Assembly (NCBI GenBank): GCA_026129745.1
Contig: JAHCHL010000006.1
Location: forward strand, 103,728-167,727
Origin: Fimbriimonadales bacterium
GTDB taxonomy: Bacteria; Armatimonadota; Fimbriimonadia; Fimbriimonadales; ATM1
Direction of reading: 5' to 3'
DNA: 64,000 nt
In this document: positions 1 to 10,203 of the stretch, piece by piece
Layout of the letters: each line of letters begins with the position of its first letter
Numbering within the stretch: position 1 is the stretch's first letter
Notes under the pieces: model-generated
The model's database searches: none
What the model saw: the letters and a program-made list of their open reading frames with translations, nothing else
Told to the model about the DNA's origin: nothing
Made by a program: the position numbers and the translations under genes

Positions 1-45
1 CGACTCGTTGACGGAAAGTGTGAAATCGTTGAATTGAGCCAATGA
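1..45 (+). CDS. 3' end of an upstream gene (partial)
   Basis: Reading from base 1 in the first frame gives 14 residues ending [13 protein letters not shown] and a TGA at 43-45. That stop overlaps the ATG of the next gene as ATGA, the usual arrangement of translationally coupled genes, so this is probably the tail of a co-transcribed gene lying outside the window. Too little is present to name a product. Confidence 0.45.
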   Translation, partial: RLVDGKCEIVELSQ

Positions 46-1034
46 CGTTTGCCGGCGCAGCCCTCATTGCCTTTATCGTCGCGCTCATCGCGACACCGCT
101 CGTTATGAGGCTTGCCAAGAAAGCGGGTGCAGTCGACATGCCTGGCGAAGAGAGGCGGATCCATACGACACCAACGCCGAGATGGGGCGGACTGGCGATT
201 TACATGGCTGTGCTCATCGCATGGCTCGTGATCTATCCTAGATCAAGTGTAGCCGCTGAAGTGGTCACAGTTGGCCCTTACACGCTAAAGTCCATTTGGA
301 TTATGGGAATCGGGCTTGCAGTCGTTCTGTTCGGGATGATCGATGACCGATTCAATGTTCCCGCGCTTTTCCAAGCTGTGTTCTTGCTCGGCTGCGGCAT
401 CGCTCTCGCACATCCCGCGCTCGGTGACGTTCGAGTCGAAGGCATCTCGCGGCCGTTTTCGCACGGCGAGCCTGGTTCATGGATTCAGTTTTCAGAACTC
501 AATTCCGTGCTCTTTACGGCTGCGTTCGTTTTCGTAATCGCAAAGACGATGGACACGATTGACGGAATCGACGGACTTGCTGCAGGCATCGCCGCGATCA
601 GCTCGGCGACGATGCTTGTTCTCGCCTACGGTACGCAGCCGCTTGTCGGAGTGTTGTCTGCGTCGGCTGTCGGAGCTTGTCTTGGCTTTCTTCGATACAA
701 CTATCATCCTGCGAAGATATTCATGGGCACGGGTGGCGCGCAATTCTTAGGATTCTTCTTGGCAGCTGTGAGCATCAACGGTGTGATGAAGACCGCCGCT
801 GCTGTGGCATTTCTGGTTCCGCTCACCATTTTCGGAGTGCAGATCATCGACGCATTCATAGTCGTAATTCGCAGGATGCTTGGTCGTGTGCCCATCACGC
901 AAGCCGACAAGCGCCATGTCCATCATACGCTCCTTGGACGAGGTCTCTCACAACGGCAAGCCGTTTGGGTGCTGTATTTATTCGCGATGGTTCTCTGCGG
1001 GGCAGCGATTCTTGCAGTAAAGCTGACACTTTAG
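42..1034 (+). CDS. Undecaprenyl-phosphate N-acetylhexosamine-1-phosphate transferase (WecA/TagO/MraY family)
   Basis: 330-residue polytopic membrane protein. It should transfer a sugar-1-phosphate from a UDP-sugar to undecaprenyl phosphate on the cytoplasmic face, the first step of a surface polysaccharide. Family motifs are visible: DD near residues 101-102, [10 protein letters not shown] at about 171-180 (the Mg/substrate aspartates), and a His-rich KRHVHHTLL loop near 293-301. Length is right for the WecA/TagO branch rather than MraY. The start overlaps the stop of the preceding partial gene (ATGA). The sugar it uses cannot be read from sequence. Confidence 0.9.
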   Translation: MTFAGAALIAFIVALIATPLVMRLAKKAGAVDMPGEERRIHTTPTPRWGGLAIYMAVLIAWLVIYPRSSVAAEVVTVGPYTLKSIWIMGIGLAVVLFGMIDDRFNVPALFQAVFLLGCGIALAHPALGDVRVEGISRPFSHGEPGSWIQFSELNSVLFTAAFVFVIAKTMDTIDGIDGLAAGIAAISSATMLVLAYGTQPLVGVLSASAVGACLGFLRYNYHPAKIFMGTGGAQFLGFFLAAVSINGVMKTAAAVAFLVPLTIFGVQIIDAFIVVIRRMLGRVPITQADKRHVHHTLLGRGLSQRQAVWVLYLFAMVLCGAAILAVKLTL

Positions 1035-1066
1035 GTTCGGCTGGGGCGGGTATAAGACATAACGCC

Positions 1067-3781
1067 ATGTCCCAAGACCCCTTCAATGCGAAATCCACCC
1101 TCGGCGACAGCAGTTACTTCCACCTACCATCTCTCGGCACAGGAGTCAATTCGCTCCCCTATTCTATTAGAGTTCTGCTCGAATCTTGCCTGCGAAATCT
1201 CGACGGACGCGTGGTCACAGAAGATCATGTAAGAGCGATAGCCGGCTACGATCCAAAGAACGTCGGGGAAGTTGAGATTCCTTTTATGCCTGCGCGAGTC
1301 GTGTTGCAAGATTTTACCGGTGTGCCTGCGGTAGTGGATCTGGCAGCCATGCGCAATGCAATGGTGAGACTTGGTGGCGATCCGAATAAAGTGAATCCAT
1401 TGATTCCTTGCGATTTGGTGATCGACCACTCCGTGCAAGTCGACGCCTTTCTCTCTCCAGATGCGTTGAGGATCAATGCTGAATTCGAGTTCGAGCGCAA
1501 CAAAGAGCGATACGAGTTTTTGAAATGGGGCCAAGGCGCGTTCGACAACTTTCGTGTCGTTCCGCCTGCAACCGGAATTGTGCACCAAGTCAACTTGGAG
1601 TATTTGGCAAAAGTGGTGTGGGAATCCGATGGCGTGATGTTTCCCGATTCGCTGGTTGGAACAGACAGCCACACGACCATGATCAACGGGCTTGGGGTTT
1701 TGGGATGGGGAGTCGGCGGAATCGAAGCAGAGGCATGCATGCTGGGCCAGCCGATCTATATGCTGCTTCCCGAAGTTGTCGGTTTCAAGCTGACTGGAGA
1801 ACTTCCAGATGGCGCGACTGCGACAGATTTAGTTTTGACCGTTACGCAAATGCTTCGCGAACATGGAGTGGTCGGCAAGTTCGTCGAATTCTTTGGCAAC
1901 GGATTGGATTCGATGCCGGTCGCAAATCGCGCAACCATTGCGAACATGGCGCCTGAATACGGTGCGACATGTGGATTCTTCCCCGTTGATTCGCGGACAC
2001 TCGAATATCTGCGGCTAACCGGTCGCGATGAGAATCTTGTGGAGCAAGTGGAAGCGTATTACAAAGCTCAAGGCTTGTGGAGAGACGATTCGATTGATAT
2101 TCGCTATTCGCACGAGCTGCATTTGGACATGAGCGCTATCGAACCGTCGCTTGCGGGACCCAAGCGTCCGCAAGATCGAGTTGGCCTTGGTGGAATGAAA
2201 CACGAGTGGCGAAGCCGGCTGCAAAAGGACTACGGAAAACCCGTTCCAGGAAATTCGAACAGCCGATGGGAAGGCGAAGGGGGCGCGCCCGTCGCAACCA
2301 TTACAGAAGAAGATGTGAGCATAGGTGGTGTCGAGGTCGAGCATGAAGGAATGCGCTTCACGCTCGATCATGGCGACGTTGTGATCGCCGCGATAACAAG
2401 TTGCACCAACACGAGCAATCCGGAAGTCATGATAGGCGCAGGCTTATTGGCGAGGAAAGCTCGCGAACGCGGTTTGACAAGGAAACCGTGGGTGAAGACA
2501 TCGCTGGCTCCAGGAAGCAAAGTCGTTACGGATTACCTGCAGAAAGCAGGATTGATGGAAGACTTGGAGTCAATTGGATTCTATTTGGTTGGATACGGAT
2601 GCACGACTTGCATCGGAAACAGCGGGCCATTACCTGAGCCGATTTCTGAAGCGATACAGAAAGGGGATTTAGTCGCAGCCGCAGTGCTGAGCGGCAACAG
2701 GAATTTCGAAGGGCGAGTGAATCCGGATGTCAAAGCGAACTATCTCGCTTCTCCGCCGCTTGTCGTGGCCTATGCGATTGCCGGAACCGTCGATATCGAC
2801 TTGACGACGGAACCATTAGGAGAAGGCACGAACGGGCAGCCAGTTTATCTGCGCGATATTTGGCCGAGCACCGATGAAATACAGATGACCATCCACTCGA
2901 GCGTCACTCGCGAGCAGTTCATTCACGAATACTCGAACGTTTTCGAAGGGTCAGAAGAGTGGCAGAGCATCGAGACTGCGACAGGATTGATTTATCCGTT
3001 TCCATCGGAAAGCACTTACATCCAAGAGCCTCCTTTCTTCGAGGGTCTCACACCCGTCCCGTTGCCAATCGAAAGCATCAATGGAGCGAAGTGTTTGGCA
3101 TTTCTGGGAGACTCCGTGACGACCGACCATATCAGTCCGGCAGGCGCGATCAAGCAAGACAGCCCCGCTGGACGGTATTTGATGTCGCTCGGCGTGCGCC
3201 CGCATCACTTCAACTCGTATGGTTCCCGACGCGGGAACGACCGCGTGATGACGCGAGGAACGTTTGCAAACATTCGCATTCGCAATAGGCTTGCTCCGGA
3301 TACGGAGGGGGGCTGGACAACTGACTTTTTGGATGGTGCAGTCAAGAGCATCTACGACGCAGCGATGCATTACAAGGCATCCGGAGTTCCGCTGGTTGTG
3401 ATTGCGGGGAAAGACTACGGTATGGGATCTTCGCGCGATTGGGCTGCCAAAGGAACACTTCTGCTCGGCGTGAGAGCGGTTATCGCGGAGTCATTCGAGA
3501 GGATTCATCGTTCGAACCTAGTTGGCATGGGCGTTCTGCCGCTAACGTTTTTGGAGGGCGAAAGTGCGGAATCGCTTGGGATCAAGGGTGATGAAACTTT
3601 CGACATTCCGGTTAGCGATTCAATTCAGCCAAGGCAGCGAATCAGAATTCATGCGACACGGCCTGATGGAAGTTCGTTTGAGTTTGAAACAGTGTGTCGG
3701 ATCGACACTCCGGTGGAAGTCGACTACTATCGGAACGGCGGGATTCTGCACATGGTTTTGCGCAGAATGTCGAAGAGTTAG
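1067..3781 (+). CDS. acnA: Aconitate hydratase (AcnA type)
   Basis: 904 residues, normal AcnA/IRP-type length. Interconverts citrate and isocitrate in the TCA cycle. The three [4Fe-4S] cysteines are present: C446 in TSCTNTSNP and C512/C515 in [12 protein letters not shown]. Other family stretches include [19 protein letters not shown] and, in the C-terminal swivel domain, [13 protein letters not shown] and [15 protein letters not shown]. The frame is open upstream to 677, but that part overlaps wecA and looks unlike aconitase; the family N-terminus begins at ATG 1067. It ends convergently with the next gene, overlapping it by 4 bp. Confidence 0.97.
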   Translation: MSQDPFNAKSTLGDSSYFHLPSLGTGVNSLPYSIRVLLESCLRNLDGRVVTEDHVRAIAGYDPKNVGEVEIPFMPARVVLQDFTGVPAVVDLAAMRNAMVRLGGDPNKVNPLIPCDLVIDHSVQVDAFLSPDALRINAEFEFERNKERYEFLKWGQGAFDNFRVVPPATGIVHQVNLEYLAKVVWESDGVMFPDSLVGTDSHTTMINGLGVLGWGVGGIEAEACMLGQPIYMLLPEVVGFKLTGELPDGATATDLVLTVTQMLREHGVVGKFVEFFGNGLDSMPVANRATIANMAPEYGATCGFFPVDSRTLEYLRLTGRDENLVEQVEAYYKAQGLWRDDSIDIRYSHELHLDMSAIEPSLAGPKRPQDRVGLGGMKHEWRSRLQKDYGKPVPGNSNSRWEGEGGAPVATITEEDVSIGGVEVEHEGMRFTLDHGDVVIAAITSCTNTSNPEVMIGAGLLARKARERGLTRKPWVKTSLAPGSKVVTDYLQKAGLMEDLESIGFYLVGYGCTTCIGNSGPLPEPISEAIQKGDLVAAAVLSGNRNFEGRVNPDVKANYLASPPLVVAYAIAGTVDIDLTTEPLGEGTNGQPVYLRDIWPSTDEIQMTIHSSVTREQFIHEYSNVFEGSEEWQSIETATGLIYPFPSESTYIQEPPFFEGLTPVPLPIESINGAKCLAFLGDSVTTDHISPAGAIKQDSPAGRYLMSLGVRPHHFNSYGSRRGNDRVMTRGTFANIRIRNRLAPDTEGGWTTDFLDGAVKSIYDAAMHYKASGVPLVVIAGKDYGMGSSRDWAAKGTLLLGVRAVIAESFERIHRSNLVGMGVLPLTFLEGESAESLGIKGDETFDIPVSDSIQPRQRIRIHATRPDGSSFEFETVCRIDTPVEVDYYRNGGILHMVLRRMSKS

Positions 3782-4842
3782 CTGCCTGGATATCGGACCC
3801 ACCAATCCGCAGCGATTTGCTCTGCAGTTGGCGGAGATTCGTGCCACGCATACAGATCAAGCGCAACTTGTTCGATCACGCTTTTCAATTCCAAGCTTTC
3901 AATCCAGCGCTCAGGAATTGCCTCGCTTCCTTGCAGCGTGCCCATGATCTGTCCTGCGATCGATCCGGTTGAGTCGCTGTCTCCATCATGATTGACGGCG
4001 ATTACGACCGCTTCCTCGAGCGTTTGTCCGCGCAAGCATGCGAAGATTGCGATGGCGAGCGCATCGGGAGCCGTCCATCCGCCGCCTATCGAGTGAATCG
4101 CTTTCCATGCAAGGGCGTCGGACTGCGACAGCGAAATGGCTTGATCGATCAAATCGACTTGTTTCGAAAACTCTTTTGCAGACTCGCGCGCTGCTTTGGT
4201 CGCGTCTTCAATATCGGCTCCTTCAGCAATCGCGCGAATCAATACAGCGAGGCATCCAGCTGGCGCTTGTCCGAGAGGGTGGCCGTGGGTTATGGCTGCT
4301 GTTTTCGATCCGAATTCGAACGGATGCTCCATCAAGAGACCGACCGGTGCAACGCGCATCACCCCGCCGCAGCCCATGCTGTCATTGCCCGGTGGGTCAT
4401 TCGGATGGTATCCGCCTTCCTGCAGCGCGGCCATCACCGACTTGCCCGGGGCTCGGCGCCGAAACAGTTCCTTTTGTGTAATGAGCCATCCGTCAGGACG
4501 AAACTCGACGGGAGGTCTTTCGTTTTGCGTGATGAACCATCGCAAGTATGACCTTCGCATCGTTTCGAAGGGATCGCAATAGCCCTTGATCGAGCCGTGA
4601 ACGAGCGCGCGTATGATTCCCTCTGCCGTAAAGAGCGTCATCTGCGTGTCGTCGGTGATCGCTCCTGCTTTGCCATAAGCTGGTGCAAAGTCGCGGATGC
4701 CGGTTTCGCCGTGCGCCTTTCTGATTTGCTCGAAACTCATGAACTCGACGCTCGCTCCCAACGCATCGCCGACGGCTCCGCCAAGCAAGCAACCCAGAAA
4801 GCGCGAACGTGATTCCATGAGAGGATCGGTAGTTTGACTCAA
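3778..4842 (-). CDS. ADP-ribosylglycohydrolase family protein
   Basis: 354 residues of the DraG/ARH fold, which hydrolyses ADP-ribose links on proteins or nucleic acids using two Mg ions. Visible signatures are [18 protein letters not shown] near the N-terminus, the metal-binding [22 protein letters not shown] in the middle, and [18 protein letters not shown] near the C-terminus (DxDS/T metal ligands). An internal ATG at 4818 gives the more usual N-terminus and may be the true start. No ADP-ribosyltransferase partner lies nearby, so the target is unknown. It is divergent from the dienelactone hydrolase and convergent with acnA. Confidence 0.9.
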   Translation of the reverse strand: MSQTTDPLMESRSRFLGCLLGGAVGDALGASVEFMSFEQIRKAHGETGIRDFAPAYGKAGAITDDTQMTLFTAEGIIRALVHGSIKGYCDPFETMRRSYLRWFITQNERPPVEFRPDGWLITQKELFRRRAPGKSVMAALQEGGYHPNDPPGNDSMGCGGVMRVAPVGLLMEHPFEFGSKTAAITHGHPLGQAPAGCLAVLIRAIAEGADIEDATKAARESAKEFSKQVDLIDQAISLSQSDALAWKAIHSIGGGWTAPDALAIAIFACLRGQTLEEAVVIAVNHDGDSDSTGSIAGQIMGTLQGSEAIPERWIESLELKSVIEQVALDLYAWHESPPTAEQIAADWWVRYPGS

Positions 4843-4915
4843 ACTGCAATAAGTGGACTCAGTCGGAGTTAGGGCAAAACGATGCTGGGTTTACGGGCGT
4901 CGTATGGTTAAGTCT

Positions 4916-5689
4916 ATGAGGAATACCATGATCACACTGTTTCTGCTCGCACTGTCTGGGGCGAATGCCGACATCATCAAGAGCACAGTAACGTACATGG
5001 ACGGTGAGACTCCGCTGGAGGGCTATCTCGTTTATGACGACACTAAGCCGAAGGCCCCGGCGGTCATCATCTTTCACGATTGGGACGGCCTCAACGACTA
5101 TGAAATGAAGCGAGCCGAGCAGATTGCCGCATTGGGGTACGCAGCTTTCTGTGCGGATGTTTACGGAAAGGGCGTGAGACCGAGAACGCTTCAACAAAAC
5201 ATGGCTGAGAGTGCGAAGTATAAGGATGACCGCAAGCTCTTCCGGCAGCGTGTGAATGCTGCGCTTGCATTTGTTCGTTCGCATCCACGCGTTGATTCTG
5301 CAAAAATTGCAGCGATAGGATACTGCTTCGGCGGGACGGCTGTGTTAGAGCTTGCGCGAAGTGGCGCAGACGTCAAGGGAGTTGTCAGTTTTCATGGAGG
5401 GCTCGATACTCCTACTCCGCAAGATGCGAAAGACATTCGCACAAAGATTCTTGTCTTGCACGGCGCGGATGATCCGCTTGTTCCTCCTAAAGATGTTGAA
5501 GCGTTTCATCAAGAGATGCGAAGCGCGGCAGTCGACTATATTTTTGTGGCTTATGGTGGAGCGGTTCATAGTTTTACGCAGCCGTTCGCTGGTGCAAATC
5601 GCACGAGCGGAGCAGCCTATGACGCAAATGCTGATCGCAGGTCATGGGAAGCGATGAAACTATTTTTGAAAGAAGTGCTCGGTTCGTAA
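4916..5689 (+). CDS. Secreted dienelactone hydrolase family protein
   Basis: About 257 residues, alpha/beta hydrolase of the dienelactone hydrolase type. The Cys-Asp-His triad is visible: Cys in GYCFGG, Asp in HGADDPLVP and His in VHSFTQPF. The N-terminus MRNTMITLFLLALSGANA looks like a short signal peptide, so the enzyme is probably exported. The frame is open from 4853, but upstream residues do not fit the family. ATG 4928, preceded by GAGG at good spacing, is an alternative start. The substrate is unknown; exported members are often annotated as general carboxylic-ester hydrolases. Confidence 0.87.
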   Translation: MRNTMITLFLLALSGANADIIKSTVTYMDGETPLEGYLVYDDTKPKAPAVIIFHDWDGLNDYEMKRAEQIAALGYAAFCADVYGKGVRPRTLQQNMAESAKYKDDRKLFRQRVNAALAFVRSHPRVDSAKIAAIGYCFGGTAVLELARSGADVKGVVSFHGGLDTPTPQDAKDIRTKILVLHGADDPLVPPKDVEAFHQEMRSAAVDYIFVAYGGAVHSFTQPFAGANRTSGAAYDANADRRSWEAMKLFLKEVLGS

Positions 5690-5775
5690 CGAAATCGTTG
5701 TATCATGTGATCAGAGGCTAGTCAGAGCCCCTGCCTCCTAAAGGGCGCCTTGGGTACCCGGTGTCATTGAGGCGG

Positions 5776-5811
5776 AAAAAGCGAAGGGACGCGTTGCCGT
5801 TGTCCCTTCGC
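5776..5811 (-). terminator. Rho-independent terminator of the sugar isomerase gene
   Basis: A perfect 10-bp inverted repeat, GCGAAGGGAC (5781-5790) and GTCCCTTCGC (5802-5811), with an 11-nt loop. On the minus strand the hairpin is followed directly by five T (plus-strand A run 5776-5780). It lies 18 bp past the stop of the minus-strand gene ending at 5829. Confidence 0.88.
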
Positions 5812-5828
5812 GTGCGATTAGAGTCGCT

Positions 5829-6812
5829 TCATTCTTTCGCCCAGAACATTTCCCCTGCTGGTTCTGACATGACGGCCTGTTTCAGCACTTCGAGCGCCTT
5901 TCGAAGCCCTTCCATCGACGACATCAAGCCGTCCTCATGCTCAATCGAAAGCACGTAGTCGTAACCGACCATGCGCAGATTCGAGACGAAATCCTTCCAC
6001 CACTCGATGCCATGCCCATAACCGACCGAACGGAACACCCACGATCGATTTGCGATTTGCGCGTACGATTTCGCGTCGAGGTTTCCGTTCAGTGCGCTGT
6101 TGTATGGATCAATTCTCGCGTCTTTCGCATGGCAATGGAACAGCGCGTCCTCTTCGCCGAGCTGCCGCACGGCCGCGATTGGATCGACGCCTTGCCACCA
6201 AAGATGCGAAGGGTCGAAGTTCGCTCCGATCCATTCGCCATTTTTTCCAACTCCATTGCGTAATTTCAATAACGTATCGTTGGAATAGCACACGAATCCC
6301 GGATGCATTTCGATGGCGAATTTCGTTTTGTGTTTTGCCAGCAATGCGGCTTGGTCTTTCCAATATGGAAACACGCTCTCTTTCCATTGCCATTCGAGTA
6401 CGTCACGGAACTCGTCCGGCCATGCGCAGGTGACCCAGTTCGGAAACTTCGAGTTCGGTCCTTCGCCGGGACAGCCGCTAAACCCGTTGACGATTCGCAC
6501 ACCCAGCGCGTCTGCGAGCTGAACGGTTTTGACGAACGTTTCATGGTGCGCCTTTGCAATCTTCGATTGCGGGTGGAGCGGGTTTCCGTGGCAAGAAAGC
6601 GCGCTAAGCGTAAGGCCGCGTGATTCGATCTTCTTGAGCAGGTCTTTCTGCGCACTCTTGTCGGCAAGGAGTTTGTCGACGTTTAGGTGCGGGCTTCCAG
6701 GATAGTTTCCTGTGCCGATTTCGACTGCTTCAAGCCCTTCGGCTTTGGCAGCATCGAGAGCTTCTTCGAGCGGTTTGTCACCCCATAGGGCAAGAAAGAG
6801 TCCAATTTTCAT
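5829..6812 (-). CDS. Sugar phosphate isomerase/epimerase (AP-endonuclease 2-like TIM barrel)
   Basis: 327 residues. The start MKIGLFLALWGD at 6812 gives the first barrel strand; the frame is open 48 bp further up without a family match. Metal-binding positions typical of the xylose isomerase-like superfamily are visible: Glu and His in FAIEMHPGF, Asp and His in GANFDPSHLWWQG, HCHAKDARID, and Glu in LSIEHEDG near the C-terminus. It probably isomerises or epimerises a sugar or inositol derivative; the substrate cannot be assigned. Monocistronic, with its own terminator just downstream. Confidence 0.87.
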   Translation of the reverse strand: MKIGLFLALWGDKPLEEALDAAKAEGLEAVEIGTGNYPGSPHLNVDKLLADKSAQKDLLKKIESRGLTLSALSCHGNPLHPQSKIAKAHHETFVKTVQLADALGVRIVNGFSGCPGEGPNSKFPNWVTCAWPDEFRDVLEWQWKESVFPYWKDQAALLAKHKTKFAIEMHPGFVCYSNDTLLKLRNGVGKNGEWIGANFDPSHLWWQGVDPIAAVRQLGEEDALFHCHAKDARIDPYNSALNGNLDAKSYAQIANRSWVFRSVGYGHGIEWWKDFVSNLRMVGYDYVLSIEHEDGLMSSMEGLRKALEVLKQAVMSEPAGEMFWAKE

Positions 6813-6887
6813 GGGCGACCCTATCATTCGTTGAGTGCATCGTGACTCCCTGCAATTCACCCAACTCTTCGATCAGGTCACCTGAGT

Positions 6888-7517
6888 TTAGAACGCCATG
6901 CCTTCGTAGTCACGCAACAGTCCAACCACTTTTCCAATGATTCGGGCGTCCTCGCCGTTCACGACGATTGGCTCATAGGCTGGATTGCTCGGGTGCAGTT
7001 TGACGTGGTCTTTCTCGAACTGAATTCGCTTGACGGTGGCTTCATCATCGACCATGACCGCGACGAGGTCTGAGTTCCGGGCGACCTTCTGTGGCTTGAT
7101 CAGGACCAAGTCACGGGGCATGATGCCTTCGCCGGTCATGGAATCGCCCTTAACGCGCAATAGGAATGCGCCCTCAATGTTCCTGACCATTTCGTTCGGC
7201 ACCGGAATCACATCCTCGACGTTCTCTTCGGCGGTGATCGGCACGCCAGCCGCGATAGTGCCCACGATCGGGATCATCTTCGACTTCTGTGAGGGTTGAT
7301 ACGATGGGTGGGTGAGTTGGATCGACCTTGGATTGGAGCCCCTGGTAATGAAGCCCTTTCTTTGGAGGGCGTCAAGATGGACTGTGACACCTCTTAGACT
7401 TCCGATCCTGAATTTCGAACCAATTTCCCTGATCGAGGGTGGAAACCCTCGCTCTTCGACGTAGTCGCAAATGAAGCGGAGCACCTCTTCCTGGCGCTTG
7501 GTTAGTCCTCTAGTCAT
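6888..7517 (-). CDS. lexA: LexA repressor, SOS regulator
   Basis: 209 residues. N-terminal winged helix (LTKRQEEVLRFICDYVEERG, then PPSIREIGSKF), then a peptidase S24 domain. The self-cleavage site is A90-G91 in VGTIAAGVPI; the catalytic dyad is S126 (GDSMTGEGI) and K163 (DDEATVKRI). In the family, RecA-stimulated autocleavage releases SOS genes. A good promoter and an AGGAGG ribosome site lie upstream. It is divergent from the SurA-like gene, so both may share control from the 130-bp intergenic region. Confidence 0.97.
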   Translation of the reverse strand: MTRGLTKRQEEVLRFICDYVEERGFPPSIREIGSKFRIGSLRGVTVHLDALQRKGFITRGSNPRSIQLTHPSYQPSQKSKMIPIVGTIAAGVPITAEENVEDVIPVPNEMVRNIEGAFLLRVKGDSMTGEGIMPRDLVLIKPQKVARNSDLVAVMVDDEATVKRIQFEKDHVKLHPSNPAYEPIVVNGEDARIIGKVVGLLRDYEGMAF

Positions 7518-7544
7518 GTGGTCGCCTCTGCCTCCTGGCTCAAG

Positions 7545-7572
7545 TGTATACGCACGAACGTCTACTTGTCAA
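7545..7572 (-). promoter_or_regulatory. Predicted sigma-70-type promoter of lexA
   Basis: On the minus strand: TTGACA (7572-7567), 16-bp spacer, TATACA (7550-7545), then CCAGGAGG and the lexA ATG. The spacer contains AGACGTTCGTGCG; GTTCG matches one half of a Gram-positive SOS box (CGAAC-N4-GTTCG), but the other half (CAAGT) matches poorly, so LexA binding here is only suggested. Confidence 0.65.
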
Positions 7573-7647
7573 TACCCAGACGGGATTATTGGGCGAGGCG
7601 TGTCATAATTTTTCAATTCCCAGCCGGTTCTTAGGAGCTAATCAGCC

Positions 7648-9465
7648 TTGTCGATTACCAAGATTCGAAACCAATTCGCATCCTGTGGCCTCGTAGCCGC
7701 AGGCCTCCTCGCCATTGGCCTCATTCTGGGCCTCGTGATTACCGGCGGTACTCCCGATCAGCGACAAGCGGTCGCCGGGCCGCCAGCTTTCATAGTCAAT
7801 GGGATCACGATCCCGGAGACGACTGTCGCTGCGGCGGTCCAGACCATCCAGCTCCAGATGATCGAAGAGAGGCGGCAAGCAGGTGGCAATGCTACCGACA
7901 TTGGGCCGTATGACATCGTAAACGCGAACTCAAGGGCTGTCGACAGCTCCATTGCGGCTGGGGTCATCATCTCGATTGCGAACAGACAGGGAATCAAGAC
8001 CGATGCTGAGACAGTCGAGAAGTGGCTGCCGGAAGCAGCCGCGGAAGAAGTGAACAATCAATACAAGCAGTTCATTCAGCAGCGCGAGTTTCAGACCATG
8101 CTGGAAGAGTTTCAGTTGAATTCCGTAAAAGAGCAGCACGGCGAAGACTCTGAGCAATACAAGCAAGCCCTTGCAGCGTTCAATCAGAGGAAGGCGCTGT
8201 CGGATGAAAAGTTTTTTGAGCAAGCGACTGGGCAATCGTTGGCCGATATGCGCAAAAGCGCAGTCGAACTCTATCAACGATCATTGCGAGAGAATCCCGC
8301 AAGGCTCGTTTCATTTCAAGCAGACTTGGCGCAACAGAAACTCGCAAAGAAATATGAAGCGGAATTAGACACATCAGACGAAGCGTTGAAGCGAAGCTAC
8401 GACAAGTACACTTTTCAGCAGATCTTTTTTGAAGTAGGCAAATCCGAGAATCCGAAAGATCGCGCGCAAGAAGTCTTGAACAAGATTCGCGCAGGAATGG
8501 ACTTTTCTGAAGCGATCGACCAATTTAGCGATCTGAAGCCGCCAGAAGGCGATCAGAAGCCGTCTGAATTCGCACAGCAAACTCAAGAGAGGTTCTCAAT
8601 AGAGGTCGCTTCGACGTACAAAGCGATATTGGATCTCAAGCCGGGAGAAGTTTCGGAAGTGATCGAATTGCCAACGGGGGCTTCGATCTACAAATCGATC
8701 AAAGTCGAGCCTGCCGTTCCTGAAGATTTCGAAGCGCAAAAAGCAAAGAGAGCGAGCGACATGAAGCAGGTTTATGCGACCTCCAAGCTAATGGAGCTGC
8801 TTACAAACGAACGCAAAGTTGCGAAGATCGAATGGAAGAACTCGGCTTATCGATTGCTCTACGAGTACGACGAGATCATGCAAACAACGGGATTGCGTTA
8901 TGCAGAGTTCGCTGGTGCACAAAACCAAGCAAAGAAGATCGAAGAATTGCGTCGAATTTTTGATGAATTGCATGATGTGAGCGCGGATTCACCGGAGCTT
9001 GTTGCCTGCTTGCGATTCGTTTGCTTCAATCAAATTGACACGTTGACTGCAGCCGGACCAGACAAAGATCGTCTTAATGAAGAGCGCCTCGGCGTTTATG
9101 CAGACGCGGTCAACTACGTTAACTCCATTGAGTTCAAGTTTGAATACATCAACGTTCTGATCGCCGCAAAGATGGGTGACGAAGCGCTAAGGCAACTTCT
9201 CGACATAGCGACAAATGCGACGATTTACAGTCCAGAGACATTCCCCAATGTAGAACGCGTTCAAAATCTGCTCCCAACCGTCGCAAATCTCGCATCACCG
9301 AACTCACCGTTGATTGAGCAGATTCAAAGCGAGCTTGCGATCGCCAAAGAGAACGCAGAAGAGGCCAAGAAATTCGAAGAGGAAGAACGAAAGGCTCAGG
9401 AAGAGGCCGAGCAGGCAGCCCAGCGCGAGTCGCAAGGGACTCCCGCTCCGGAATCGGGCGGATAA
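7648..9465 (+). CDS. Membrane-anchored SurA/PpiD-like peptidyl-prolyl isomerase
   Basis: 605 residues starting at TTG 7648, with TAGGAG 10 nt upstream. One membrane segment at about 14-32 anchors a long periplasmic part. A SurA_N-like helical region contains PAFIVNGITIPETTVAAAV. A parvulin-type domain follows at about 245-355 (FQQIFFEVGKSENPKDRAQ, GMDFSEAIDQFSD, LKPGEVSEVIELPTGASIYK). The C-terminal 200 residues are helical and end in a Glu/Ala/Gln-rich tail. Probable role: periplasmic folding chaperone for envelope proteins. Whether the parvulin domain is catalytically active is unclear. Confidence 0.8.
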   Translation: MSITKIRNQFASCGLVAAGLLAIGLILGLVITGGTPDQRQAVAGPPAFIVNGITIPETTVAAAVQTIQLQMIEERRQAGGNATDIGPYDIVNANSRAVDSSIAAGVIISIANRQGIKTDAETVEKWLPEAAAEEVNNQYKQFIQQREFQTMLEEFQLNSVKEQHGEDSEQYKQALAAFNQRKALSDEKFFEQATGQSLADMRKSAVELYQRSLRENPARLVSFQADLAQQKLAKKYEAELDTSDEALKRSYDKYTFQQIFFEVGKSENPKDRAQEVLNKIRAGMDFSEAIDQFSDLKPPEGDQKPSEFAQQTQERFSIEVASTYKAILDLKPGEVSEVIELPTGASIYKSIKVEPAVPEDFEAQKAKRASDMKQVYATSKLMELLTNERKVAKIEWKNSAYRLLYEYDEIMQTTGLRYAEFAGAQNQAKKIEELRRIFDELHDVSADSPELVACLRFVCFNQIDTLTAAGPDKDRLNEERLGVYADAVNYVNSIEFKFEYINVLIAAKMGDEALRQLLDIATNATIYSPETFPNVERVQNLLPTVANLASPNSPLIEQIQSELAIAKENAEEAKKFEEEERKAQEEAEQAAQRESQGTPAPESGG

Positions 9466-10139
9466 TCGTCCTCGCGACGCCAATTGGCAATTTGTCCGAT
9501 CTCTCTACGAGGGCGATCGATGCATTGCGGGTTTGCGACCTTGTCACCGCAGAGGACACTCGGATAGCGAGCCGGCTCTTGTCTTCGCTTGGCCTGAAAA
9601 AAGCCACGATCCGAATCGATGAGCACGCTTCAGACTCCGCGCTCAAGAGGGTCATTGGCCGAGCAGAAGCAGGTGAGACAATCGTCGTCACTTCGGATGC
9701 AGGCACACCGGGAATCAGCGATCCGGGCGCGAAGCTGGTTGACCTTGCCTATGAAGCTGGCGTTACGGTAGACGCGATCCCAGGGCCGTCAGCAGTGACC
9801 AATGCGCTGGCACTCAGCGGTTTCTTCGCCCAAAGGTACGCCTTCTTGGGGTTTCTGCCTCGCAAGAAAGGGGGCCAGCTTGCTGAATTTGAACCGTACG
9901 CCAGCTCGACCTATTCCTTGGTCTTCTTCGAGTCAGGCGCAAGAGTTGGTAGAACTTTGTCTGTTGCTCTGGAGGCGCTTAGTGATCGTAGAGCGGCGAT
10001 TTGCCGTGAAATGACCAAGTTGCACCAGGAGGTCATCCGTGGCCGTCTATCTGAATTGGCTCAAGATGTGCCGAACTTGAAGGGTGAGGTTACCGTCGTG
10101 ATCGAAGGAGCACGGCGAAACCTTGCGTCTAGCCCGTGA
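9465..10139 (+). CDS. rsmI: 16S rRNA (cytidine-1402-2'-O)-methyltransferase RsmI
   Basis: Tetrapyrrole-methylase fold. Family motifs are VLATPIGNLSDLSTRA, AEDTR, TSDAGTPGISDPG, IPGPSAVTNAL, FLGFLPRKKG and FFESGARV. It methylates C1402 of 16S rRNA with SAM. The conserved first strand VLATPIGN lies upstream of the first ATG/GTG/TTG in the frame (TTG 9492), which would delete it. The best start by homology is ATC 9465 (224 residues), whose A is the last base of the preceding gene's TAA; ATA 9462 is the alternative. Start position is uncertain; identity is firm. Confidence 0.9.
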   Translation: MVLATPIGNLSDLSTRAIDALRVCDLVTAEDTRIASRLLSSLGLKKATIRIDEHASDSALKRVIGRAEAGETIVVTSDAGTPGISDPGAKLVDLAYEAGVTVDAIPGPSAVTNALALSGFFAQRYAFLGFLPRKKGGQLAEFEPYASSTYSLVFFESGARVGRTLSVALEALSDRRAAICREMTKLHQEVIRGRLSELAQDVPNLKGEVTVVIEGARRNLASSP

Positions 10140-10151
10140 ATTTGCTACAAT
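10123..10151 (+). promoter_or_regulatory. Predicted promoter of the exopolysaccharide operon
   Basis: TTGCGT (10123-10128), 17-bp spacer, TACAAT (10146-10151). The -35 lies inside the last codons of rsmI. Predicted transcription start near 10158 gives a leader of about 95 nt before the wza-like ATG. Confidence 0.6.
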
Positions 10152-10203
10152 GGAAGTTCGGATGAGAGATCGATGGTTTCGAGCGGCGCCTGCCCGCAAT
10201 CGT

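Noticed and set aside
677..1066. N-terminal extension of aconitase by 130 residues
   Set aside because: It lies within wecA in another frame, has no aconitase-like sequence, and the family N-terminus starts at ATG 1067.
5690..5775. Possible small RNA between the hydrolase and the terminator
   Set aside because: Short GC-rich pairs are present, but I could not fold it into a known RNA class and saw no promoter.
7545..7572. Full SOS box in the lexA promoter
   Set aside because: Only one half (GTTCG) fits the Gram-positive consensus; the other half is a poor match, so only the promoter is called.
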